From: Pontederia crassipes
Taxonomy: Eukaryota; Streptophyta; Magnoliopsida; Commelinales; Pontederiaceae
Length of the DNA: 64,000 nt
Direction of reading: 5' to 3'
Assembly (NCBI GenBank): GCA_030549335.1
Contig: CM060196.1
Coordinates: 5,905,501-5,969,500 of the forward strand
In this document: positions 25,146 to 35,731 of the stretch, piece by piece
How positions within the stretch are numbered: the stretch's first letter is position 1
How the letters are laid out: every line of letters starts with the position of its first letter
Made by a program: the position numbers and the translations under genes
The notes under the pieces: generated by a model
Seen by the model: only the letters and a program-made list of their open reading frames with translations
The model's database searches: none
Told to the model about the DNA's origin: nothing

Positions 25146-26040
25146 TTAATTGGAATGACCAATATTAATTCAGAAGTAGCGAATTAAACTTTATTTACAA
25201 ATACATCCATAGAAATATTTTATTATTAAGTACGTATGATTGAATTAATAATAATAATAAATGTCACATTTTTATTATTTAGTATTGTTTTAATAATCCA
25301 CAAATACTTGGTTTTGAAAAAAATATTACTAAAAAATATCAATACAATAAATTAAATTTATACCTTATTATAATTGTTTATTTTAAAATAAAAAAAATTC
25401 TAATAATTTTATTTGTTTAGATTTAGAATAGACAAAATAACTCAAATTGGTCTTTTAATTTATCTTATAATTATAAAAAATTCAAACACTGCAATTGATA
25501 ACTTTTATTTATTTATTAAAAACGTTCAACCATTATGATCTAATTGCGAGTTGTCAATCGTTATTGGTTAAAATCTAACCACTTATTGTCAATTACTATT
25601 TATGTGAAATAGAATTTTAGTCTATAAAATATGACATATATAATTTTGGATCCCGTACTTTATTTTTTTTTAAATTTTGTTTCTTATGGTGATAATAACA
25701 TTTTATATTTTATTTAATTTAAAACTAATACTACTTTTGAATTTTACTATGCAGGGAAATATTTATTAAGTGTTTTATTGAGTTACAAATTAATATATCA
25801 TTGGGATAATCTAATGTTCGACTTTATTTGCAATTATGCGTTCTATTAATAGCCATCGCAAGGATATAACTAATTTGTTGGAGCACACAATTTTTTTTCA
25901 TTCTGTGAGAGATATTGCGATAATAAAAAATAGCTGTCCCAAATCGTGGTAGCGGAAAATAACCATCCCAAAAATTTCAATTGTTTTACAGTGTCTTTTT
26001 TTAGTCAAACTTTTGTGTATGGAAGGTGGCACCGACAATT
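25146..26040. other. AT-rich intergenic DNA
   Basis: No gene seen. Confidence 0.4.
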
Positions 26041-27750
26041 TAACTCGCGCAAGTGTCATCGTCAAGAGCGAGGTTCTGGGCGGCACTTGTTGAAGAGGTT
26101 GAGAAGAGGATTCCTAGCATGTGGCTGTTGGTGAAAGTTAGAGTAGCTCTTCCAAGATCTTGCACCCGAGGTGGCATCTCAAGGTGTGGGAGTGTACGGC
26201 GGCGGACTTGGTGGGGAGCAGACCTATCGGGTGCATTGGCCATACAATGTTATTGGCCAGGACGCATGGCGCAGGAAAAAGGAAGTGCAGCGGCAGGTCC
26301 AAGGCAGCTGCATGTCTTTGGCCATGGCGGTCCACATGTCTGGAGGGCAGAGGCGCTGTTGGACCTTGAGGCGTGAAGGCTAAGAAATTTTCCCTAGGAT
26401 GACCTAGGCCAGGGTCAATCTTCATAAGTCCGTGAGGCAAGACGAGACGGCCAGCGTCAACAGTGCCAGGATCCTTGGCGTAGCAAGGATCATCGACAAG
26501 GTTGGCACAAGGATGTTGCACGGCAATGTCAAGGTTAGTTGGAACAATCTGTTAACCATCCAGGCTTCGATTAAGAAGGTTCCTCAAATGTGACATGCAG
26601 GCCATGTCCTTGGGATGAGCGACAATGTGGTCCTGTCCCTAGAAAGAGCGGCAGGAAAGGCCATGTGCTGAAACTTTCAGCTGAACGAAGATGGAAAGCA
26701 GTTTGGTTCCTGGAACGAGGACGAGCGTGTCCATGGAACATGCGGACAACAACCGAGTGCTTGGGGCATTGGTAGGAGGCCATGTCCCCGTGCGATGAAC
26801 AGTCGTGCACTTGGGACATAGGCAAGGAGGCTCTATCCCAGGATTTTCAGTGGAGTGGAGATCACGGCGGTCAGACACTATAGTATATGTTCAAGCAGGA
26901 ATATGAACAAGCCTAGTTGAGCAGCAAGGTGGATGCACTTTTCTGCTTGGCACAATATGAAAGAGGTCAAGACGTTGGCCAGAATTCGGATAGAAGGGCA
27001 CTAAGGACATGATGTGAAGATCTTGAGACATGTGCATGGAGGTGATGTCTCACATGTTCCATAGATTGACGACTAATGGTGACCGATGACACACCTTGGG
27101 ACAACTAAGGTGACATGATGAGGGGTTATGGTTGCACCAGGAATTTTCTTTCAGATGGTGCAAGCCAGATGAAGGACAGAAGTGTGGCACCTTCGATTAG
27201 CAGGGTGGCACAACAAGGGCACAGTTCGAGTAGGAATTCGCCTCAAGGACGTTCTTTCTAGGTGCAGTCCAGAGAAGAACAACATGATGCACGAATGCGC
27301 CAAGGTTGAAGCCCAATATATGGTGTGCAAGTCATATCTCAGGACAACAAGGGGTGCATCCCAAGATTTAGCGGAGTGTTGGCGTAGGGTGCCTTCGAAA
27401 AAAGGTGACTCTAGCGGATCCATCGAGTAGGAACCGGATCACACATTGGTGAGAGCTGGCCACCAATTCTCAGACTTCATGCGAGTAGGCCGGTGTGTGG
27501 GAGACACCAAAGTCAGAGACGGTGACATGCGAGCAGGTCTTGTCGCAGGACGATGAGGAGGAGGTTGCGTCACAATGTCTTCAGTGAAGTGAAGACAATG
27601 GCGTGGTGTGCCTTTGGACAACAAGGACACGCTAGTAGGCGGAAAAGCCCTACTTCGGGAGGTAACGTGCATGTCACATCCTTGACAATGATAGGTGGCT
27701 ACGTCTCATGATCTTTAGCGGAATGAAGATTAATGTAGGGTGGAATGATG
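26041..27750. repeat. GC-rich block of degenerate tandem repeats, origin unknown
   Basis: Composition jumps abruptly from AT-rich to about balanced or GC-rich for 1.7 kb. A degenerate phrase recurs on the plus strand: TTTCAGCTGAACGAAGATGG (26675), TTTCAGTGGAGTGGAGAT (26845), ATTTAGCGGAGTGTTGG (27366), CTTCAGTGAAGTGAAGAC (27579) and TTTAGCGGAATGAAGAT (27714). It is often preceded by a TTGGGACA or GGACAACAAGG block and ATCCCA. Open frames up to about 125 residues exist on both strands, but none has a domain and they contradict each other. It may be the non-coding part of a retrotransposon or a decayed minisatellite; I cannot decide. Confidence 0.5.
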
Positions 27751-29000
27751 CAGGAATGAATAATAATTAAATGCTAGCAAGTGCACTAGTCGCTCAAGTA
27801 ATAAAATATAATAGTAGAGTGTCAAACTCACGATGAATTAACTTACTTAACTAAACTAATTTCAAAGGCTAATTGGAGACGACATGGTTTTTAGTAAAAA
27901 ATGTACAGAAAATAAAATTACAAAAAAATAAAGACTAAAGATAAATTAATCTAATCAATCTACTGATGCACAAGACTTAGGATGATAAAAGAAATTGTAT
28001 ACAAACTAAATGACAAGTTAGTTTCTAACGATGGATTAGAGTCTACTCACATTATTATTTTTCGTATATGATCAATCAACCTATTTTAATTCAAATTAGA
28101 TTAATACTATTCTGTCATGGATCATAACCAAATCAAACCTGAGATTAAGTTGCATTAAAATGCAGTATCTAAAATATTATCATCCATAACACGGTAATGA
28201 TTAATAGACCGCACAACTAATATTCTTTCAAGGATCTTATGAGATGTGATATGCAATACTTGGACTTAAAAGTTAAGAATAAATTCCACAGAAATGATGC
28301 AATCAAAAGTAACTACTCATACAAGGATAATATCTAACTAAAAAAGACAATTAATATCTGGAAAAACATTAATAATAGCATGCGTATTCAAAAGAAAATT
28401 GAATTATATTTGATTATGAAATAAGGTTTAACAATTTGCTTTTTAATGATTAAAACTATTACAATCATCTCAAAGAGAAAAAAGAAACTAAAGGATCTAA
28501 ATTACTACAAATAGAATAATATATCAATTAAGCATGAGATCATTCCAACATAAAATAGAATAGAGAATACTCTCACGAACACAAATGAACTGTTGCTCGA
28601 TTCTCTTCTAGAGTCAATCGTACAAAAATTTTCTCGATGAACATTCTGAATTCTCTCACATTTTTTACTTTAAAACTCTAATTGCAAGCCCTAGCATACT
28701 TTCTTCTGATTGTAGAATGCTTCTATTTATATGGGTTTGAATTTACATGTGATCATAGAAGAAACGAAAACTTTTTTAGATTATCCATAAAAATTTGCTG
28801 CATTTGTTTGCACTAAGGTAATTCGGCATGGAGGCATGACTTACATGAAGAGAAATTTTTTATGCTACGAGACAGATGCTATTTAGGGAATTTCAAGTTA
28901 TAATCTTCATTGGCTTATTGAAAATTTCTTATGGCTTACAATCCAAATTTTTTGCTATCCATTTTTAATCGTTGATGTGATAATAATTGAATGCTTTTCT
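27751..29000. other. Unclassified repeat-like DNA
   Basis: The phrase around 27770-27830 (AAGTGCACTAGTCGCTCAAG then AATAAAAT) resembles a motif common in plant retrotransposon untranslated regions. No paired terminal repeats or coding domains were found. Confidence 0.3.
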
Positions 29001-29003
29001 TTA

Positions 29004-29642
29004 GGGACCATTTGGCAACGGGAACCAGACGTTCCATCAAGTTTCCATAATTCTAATTGTGTTTGGATGGAGTAGAATTTAATGATGATGAATAAGATAG
29101 ATGATGTGATAGGAAAAAGTAGATGTGATGGATTAATTTTTTTGGGGTTTTGAAATAATAATTGATATATAAATATAATATTGTTAGTAAATAAAAATAG
29201 AAGTAAAAATTACAAATTTTGTTTTAAAAAATTTGTTAAAAAATAATTTATTTTAATTAAAAAAATCTCATTTTTAATAATTATATGTAGTAAAATATTA
29301 ATTTTTAATGAAATAATAAGTAAGAAATGATATTATATTAATATGTTATAATAAATAATTTATATTTAATAAATAATTTATTTTATAAGATATATGTGTG
29401 TGAGAGAGAATAAAGAAAGAAAAAAAATAAGGAAATTGAAAAAAAATCAACACGTGAAGTAAAAAAACAAAAAAAGAATGGCAGCTGCTACAGTGCCTGA
29501 ACCATGGCAGGGAAAAAGGGGTCACATGACCTCTTTTTTGGAACTGGGTTTGCCTTCGATTTCACCAAACGTCACATCGTTTGACAGAACCGGCTGGAAC
29601 CTGGCGGAATCAGATGCCTAGTTCCAATTGCCAAACAGGCCC
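29004..29642. mobile_element. Tourist-like (PIF/Harbinger) MITE
   Basis: Left end GGGACCATTTGGCAACGGGA and reverse complement of the right end GGGCCTGTTTGGCAATTGGA form an imperfect terminal inverted repeat extending about 28 bases. TTA lies directly outside both ends (29001-29003 and 29643-29645), the target duplication of PIF/Harbinger elements, and GGGCCTGTTTGG is a familiar Tourist-type end. No transposase inside. Confidence 0.8.
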
Positions 29643-29645
29643 TTA

Positions 29646-30435
29646 AAGGCTTACGTGTGGTGGGACCCCGAGTACAAAGAGCAATTCTAGGTACTCGAGA
29701 CAATTGTTCTCAATGTTGTCGGATGCACAGACTGTAGGAGAATGGAGAATTTCCCAATTCGATTTCAGAGACAATTTGGACCGAGTTATTAGCTAAGTGG
29801 TCCACTAAGGCGTACAAATTCAAGTGCAAAAAATATAAGACAAATTGGAAATCCGAACATGGAGCGTGTCTGTATGTGGGTGGTTGTGTATCTACGTCGA
29901 CAATTGTAAGGAGAATAGTAAACATTTATAACTTTGTAATATTATTTAAGGAATTTAATGTTCTAACTTTGATTTTAATTACATGAAAAAGATATGTGTA
30001 AAACACTTATGGAAGATGAGATTTTTATCAAAACTCATCAAAAGAAAAAATCTGAATGAATTTCATCATTTGCTTGGGAGATATATACAATCATAATGTA
30101 GCTTTTATTAGTAATAAATTAACAAATGTACGGTTGTGTATCATCTAGTCATGCAGATATTGGATATGGACGAAAATCGATATTCGATTATCCAAGTCAA
30201 GCTGTGCGACGAGTTTTTAATAACATGTGGAAGCAACGATTATCGAAAGTTCAACAAAAGGTCCGAGAAGAGGTTTGACAAAAATATGAGCAGTGACAAC
30301 AAGCATTTGAGTAGCGACAACGAAAAGAAATGAAGAAATTGATGCGTGAACAACACGATGTCGACCACAAACACGAACATTAGGAGAAACTATATGAAAT
30401 GAAATTACCTTTATAAAAAATTATATTTATTTAAT
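29646..30435. other. Intergenic DNA with a possible transposase coiled-coil remnant
   Basis: Around 30200-30410 one frame, interrupted by stops, is rich in Lys, Glu and Gln (WKQRLSKVQQKVREE, then KEMKKLMREQHDVDHKHEH). This resembles the C-terminal coiled-coil region of plant En/Spm (CACTA) transposase-like proteins. The CACTA terminus 0.85 kb downstream supports but does not prove this. Confidence 0.3.
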
Positions 30436-31262
30436 ATTTTGATTTATTAAAGGATTATATTTATTCAGTTTTTTTAAAAAAATTAATTTGTCACGCCTTT
30501 GATCATGAGAAGTTCCCACGGTCAAAGCTAGAAGTGTCCATGGGTCGGGTCAGGACAAAGGATTTTTGACGGCCAAATCTGACCCAACCCGATCCGGTTT
30601 GGATCGGATCGGGTGGTCGGGTTACCCAATTACCCAAATTTCTCTTTTTAAATTTTTTCTTACTATTTTATATTTATTTAATATAAAAAATAATACTTAA
30701 TATTTATTTTAAAGCACAAAATAAGTTTATTTAATATTATTTCTGCACTTAAAATATTTTATTTTAATTATTTTAAAAAAATAAATCAAATATAAGCTTA
30801 AGTTTAAATAAAAAAAATTAAAAATAAAAATCGGGTCAATCGAGTCGGGTCGACTCGAGTTGGAAAAATTCAATCTGTACCTGACATGGTTGGGTCAAGT
30901 TTGGGTCGGACCGAGTCCGATAAAATTGTCGATTCGCCCCAAACTGATTAGCATCGAGTTCACGAGTCGACCCCATCCGATGAACACCCCTAGCCAAAGC
31001 ATTGCCGCGGCTCGATGGAAACTTTCCATGGGCCAATTCATGGAAACTTCTCACGATCTCTGCCGTGAGAACTTTCCACGGTTGAGTCTCAGTCATGGAA
31101 ACTTTCGACGGATATATACAAGTCGTGATAAAGTATTTATGATGAGCTATTTTATCATGGTTTGCTCCTATCCGAGAACTCATCGTAATCTTTATTTTTC
31201 GACGGATTCTTCATAATTTACGACGGTTCATGCCGTGAAAAATATGGATTTTTCTTCTAGTG
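30436..31262. mobile_element. Partial CACTA-type element, 3' terminus
   Basis: The sequence ends TTTTCTTCTAGTG at 31262, the inverted form of a CACTAGAAGAAAA-type CACTA terminus. Subterminal repeats of ACGGTT/CCGTGA and TGGAAACTTTCC words precede it. The end is confirmed because homology with the duplicated segment at 23082 begins exactly at 31263. A hAT element (30529-30992) has inserted into it. The 5' terminus was not found, so the left limit is arbitrary. Confidence 0.55.
30529..30992. mobile_element. hAT-type MITE nested in the CACTA element
   Basis: Flanking 8-mers GTCAAAGC (30521-30528) and GCCAAAGC (30993-31000) differ at one base. Ends are inverted: TAGAAGTGTCCATGGGTCGG at left and TAGGGGTGTTCATCGGATGG as reverse complement of the right. 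The TAGGGGTGTTCAT end is common in plant hAT-derived MITEs. The interior is AT-rich with GGGTCGG-type words near both ends. Confidence 0.75.
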
Positions 31263-31860
31263 TCACCAAATTCATTAGTGCTTTGTCAGAAGGTTAATCC
31301 AATTAATTTATACTCCCTATATATAATATTTAATTTTTTAAAAAAAGATATAATTGAGTTTTGTTTCCTTTTTCAATCCAGGAAGTAATATTTAATTATT
31401 TTCAAGCACAAATCTGCAATTTTTCCGGTGTCATGAAAGACCTTAAATTCAACCAGGAAAAAAATTCATCCCCAACATGTTAAGAAAGCTCATATAGGTT
31501 CTGGAAGTAATTAATTACTAAATTCAATTAACAATTTCGAATGTAATTGTCATCACCGTTTATTGCATCATCTTAGGAGGTCAATTAGTGTTATAAATAA
31601 ATTTCTTGATCATTGCTAATTATGTCAAGAATCAAGATTACTAATAGAAGGGATTCGTGTAATTTGATCATTTTTCGAGTATTAGTTTCGCTTATTAATT
31701 CCATTTATGATTTTAGAACAAGGAATTCTTGGTGAGTAAAGAACACCCACCTTTGAAGTGTATCCATGAAATGATGAAAATAGATCATTCAACAAGGAAT
31801 ACGTGTACGTACACATCAGCTCAGAAATTATAGTTACAATATACTCATTTTAATCTATTA
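31263..31860. repeat. Segmental duplication, copy B
   Basis: Diverged direct copy of 23082-24545 without the hAT insertion found there. It lies just downstream (in gene sense) of LPR gene 2, whereas copy A lies downstream of LPR gene 1. Because the genes point towards each other but the copies share orientation, a simple gene-plus-flank inversion does not explain both. Confidence 0.65.
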
Positions 31861-32145
31861 GATGTGGCTTATATGTTTTTCTCTCATATATTTCTAAAAT
31901 ATGAATCAACTCTAGTGTGATTTAGTGATTTCTACTGTCTATATCTAATATTAATACATAATATTTTAAATTTAATTGATAGGAGATATTCTTTATCAAT
32001 GATACATTGGAAAATAGCTCTTGCATAAGGTCCCTGACTTCAGATCCGACTGTATCTTCCACATGCTAGTAATTGACGCCATATTATAACATAAATCTAA
32101 AGCTTGAACAGTACTTGTCAAGCACCCAACACACAACACTATATT

Positions 32146-32151
32146 TTTATT
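32146..32151 (-). terminator. Polyadenylation signal of LPR gene 2
   Basis: AATAAA on the minus strand, about 180 bases after the stop codon. Confidence 0.45.
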
Positions 32152-32328
32152 CCAAGAAATTAATGAGTACACTTTTAGCCCTCTGTTCTTGAATAGAAGT
32201 AATGCAGCAAGAATAACAAAGAATGCAAAGTATAACTACACTTGTTGGTAATTGACTTATCAAAATTAAAAACCCTAAATTCATGGACCGGCATTTTGCT
32301 GGCAAAGACGGCTTGTAGTCTTCTCCTC

Positions 32329-35300
32329 TCAATTCTTCAGTATCAAGGGTCGAATCATTGCATTGTCCTCATAATCCAAAATCTGCACCCCAAAAAGTTA
32401 CATTTTCAATATTGATAGTCAATCGCATTTGACTAATTACTAACGTTACATTTGAGAAATGCTTAACATAAGATCTACTAATGACCTACTTACTACTATT
32501 TTATATTTATTTATTTTTCCTATCTAGAGTCATGATATTCAAAATTACTATTTGATTAATTGATTGGATCATGATCGTGAAATGATAAACTTACTGCATT
32601 GATAATTTTAAATAGAGAATGCTGAATTACTAATGCTCTGAACCTATCAAATTATGACTTCACTCTAATCATCTAACTTAATTGTATCTGCTGACTAAGT
32701 TACTGTGATATGATATATTAGCTGGTAAAAAAAAAAGTGAAGATGGAGTCACTTACATGGCAGTGGTAGACATAACCAGGATCAGCTGTTGCATCGAAAG
32801 GATATGAAGCTTTGGTCTCAATAAGGCTAAATTTGACGACAATGGTGGTCATGAACATGGGCCTTATCTTCACTATGTTCTTCCACGTCTTCTCGTGCTC
32901 CAGGACCTCCACGAACTGCCCCACCGCGTGCTTCTCGACGCCGCACTTCACTGCGTCGTTCTTCTGGGTCATGCACAGCTTGAAGGCGTCGAAGTCCACC
33001 AGCTCCCTCGACCTGATGGCCTGGAGCGTGGCCAGGTGCAGGTGCAGGGGATGGTCGTCCCCGGTCAGGTTGATCACCTCCCAGACCTCGGTGCTCCCGG
33101 GCCTCGGCGTCTCCGTCGCCGGGTTCTCCAGCCTCTTGCCGTTGATGTACAGGTGCGTGGGCTCCCCGGTCGCGCTCTGGTACTCGTACAGAACGATGTA
33201 CCTCTTCGTCGTCCCTTCCTTCTCGTCCGCCACCGGGTAGTTCACCATCAAGTTCGTCGGTACCTTGGAGTCGTCCGTGACCTTCTCGAACGACAGTTTA
33301 AACTTCATCACCTTCAGAACGGAAGCCACAAGACTTTAGATTAAGATCGATTCTGAGTTCTAATGCTTGTATGCATATCATCGGCGAATTAATTACCTTG
33401 CTCGTCTCCTCGGTCGGAACATTTCCGCCTGGAAACGGATATGGCGCACTGTTCAGGAGCGTGATCGTGGATGTTGTCGACTTGGCAAAGTCGATGACGA
33501 CGTCGTAGGTCTCGGCCGGGGCAAGGAGGATCTCCGGAGTCGCGACGGGCCTGCGGTGGTAGGTCACGTCGGAGCCGACGACGGTGAACGAGAGGCCGTT
33601 GGACATCGTCAGATTGAAGTAGCGCGCGTTGCTGGAGTTCAAGATGCGGAATCTGTATTTGCGGCGGTGGACGGCGAGATATGGCCAGGCCTTGCCATTG
33701 ACAACTATGACGTCGCCGAAGTACTCCGGCTGCCACTGAGGGTGGATGTCGGGGTTGTTGCCGGTGAAGTTCATGAAGAGGGAGCCGTCCTTGTAGAAGC
33801 TGCGGTCGTCGAGGACCAGGTGGCGGTCGAACTCGTCGCCGCTGGGGAGGCCGAACGGGGCTTCGGCGAGGGGGTTGCGGATGGTGTAACAGCCGATGAG
33901 GCCGGCGAGTAGGTTGGCGCGCGTGAGGCCCATTGCGTGGTCGTGGTACCAGAGGTTGCCGGGATGCTGGACGTTCGGGTAGCTGTATATCTCCTGCACC
34001 CACTTGGGGCCCTTCTCGCGGAAGCCGGCGGTGTACCATGCGAAGGCGCTGCCGTCCTCCTTGGGCGCGTGCATCCCACCATGGAGGTGCACGACGACCG
34101 GGACCCCGCCGTGCTTTGCGATGGCGACCGAGATGGTCGAGTCCCAGGGGAGGATGTGGCGCTCCGGCAGGTGGTTTTCCCACGACACGTTGAGGGGGAC
34201 GTCCTGCAGGGCCTCGATGGTGGGGCCGGGGAAAGTCGCAGAATCAAGGCTGGTGCCGTAGACGAAGACGGACGTCGCCGGCAAGTCCCGATGGAATTTC
34301 TGCATGATTAGGTGTACAAAGAATAAAGTACAGATAAATGATCGAAAACAATTTTCGCTAAGAGTAATATATGATTGACTGTATAATAAAGTGGCAAAAA
34401 CATAACATTTTTTTCAATAAAACTCTTTTTGGAAAATAATTTATTTTATTTTTTAAACGACATTATGATGAGAAGAAAACGAAGTAACCCATGGACTAAT
34501 TGAGTTGAATTAAAGAGATTCAATGTTTCAAAGTTATATGGGTGATTTTTTTTCCTGGTGCCTAAATTTAAGAGGTAACAAGTATGCATATAGTTCGCAT
34601 TTAACTAAAAAATAATTTATTGATGCAATAAGAGTTTCCGCCTAAATAAAACCTTGAATTTGATTATGAAAACTTCACCGGCTACAATCTACCTGCCATT
34701 CGTGTACTAATATTAATCCGAGGAAATGACAATAAAAAAATGCATTAATTGTTCTCTTCTTTGGAAAACTAGCATCATAAGTCATTGTTCTTTGAATGTA
34801 ACAATAATAATATATTACAAATATAGGTGTGGGAAAAGGTAACGGCTTTTGCATAATAATGTTAGTATGGCACATCAAGTATAGGAAAACGTTTTCATTA
34901 AAAGTTCCGTTTTAATTAGAAACACGTGTACTTTAATGACTGATATGAATTCATTATCTAATGTAGTCTAGCGCTAGCGTAAACACCTATCAACCGAAGT
35001 TGATGGGCGAATTAATTGACTTTTTAGTCGATAAGTTTAACTAGTGCATCATTAAATTAACTGTTATTGATTAATAGGATTGTTTCACATAGTCGATGAC
35101 TTCTAGTAAATCCCAATTATTACTGGAGTCGCGAATTATGTGACCGAAGAAATATCCTCTGCTATGAGCTTTGGATATAGGAGGTAGCCAGTGGACATAA
35201 AAAATATAAGTTATACATATTTTATCAAGTTAGTACGTATTTTACTTCTCCAAATTAAAGGCGATAACATATTTTTACTTGCTAGGCAATGCATATATCA

Positions 35301-35731
35301 AAACATATATTCGTGAAAGTTTGATTTCTGTGGCATGATAATGTAAAATATTACGCTCCAACGACACATTCGATATGCGAATGGAAGTTCTTTTTATTTA
35401 ATTTTATTTTCATTGAATTTCACGTTCCTCTTTCTCTTATACTTAGGGTTTATATGAGGAATTTTAATCTTACCCATTTCTTGTGGTACATGCCAATGGT
35501 GACGGAGATTGGCTTGGGCTTGCCATGCGTCATGGAGTAGCCGTAGACCTTTGGCATCATGGGAAGTGGCTCGATGTACTTCTCGAGCGAACGAGCCAAA
35601 TTCTTTAGGGTCGCATCGGTCACCAGAGATGGCAGAGACGTCGCCGTTGTTGCCACACTGCAGGTTACCACCGCCGGTCCCATCATGATTACCAAGAGGA
35701 CGGCAAGCTTAAGCTTGAGGTCGTCCTCCAT
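32329..35731 (-). CDS. LPR1: LPR1-type multicopper oxidase, gene 2, with an altered type-1 copper site
   Basis: Four minus-strand exons, 35731-35474, 34299-33397, 33311-32757 and 32382-32329, joined by GT-AG introns of 1174, 85 and 374 nt, encode 589 residues without interruption. The N-terminus has a signal peptide ([16 protein letters not shown]). HLH at 157-159, HDH at 205-207 and HPLHLH at 474-479 are intact. The last motif reads [12 protein letters not shown] (570-581): codon TAT at 32371-32373 places Tyr576 where multicopper oxidases have the type-1 copper His. Cys571 and Met581 remain. Without that His, electron entry from Fe(II) is expected to be impaired or strongly changed; this is inference. 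The protein could be inactive, regulatory or altered in redox potential. The 85-nt intron is absent from gene 1. Coding GC content is high, as in gene 1. Confidence 0.93.

Noticed and set aside
30836..31216. Frames of about 115 residues on both strands
   Set aside because: They span the junction between the nested hAT element and the CACTA remnant, so they are accidental fusions.
33367..34311. Long overlapping frames on the plus strand opposite LPR gene 2
   Set aside because: Composition shadows of the minus-strand coding exons; Arg/Gly/Ala-rich with no domain.
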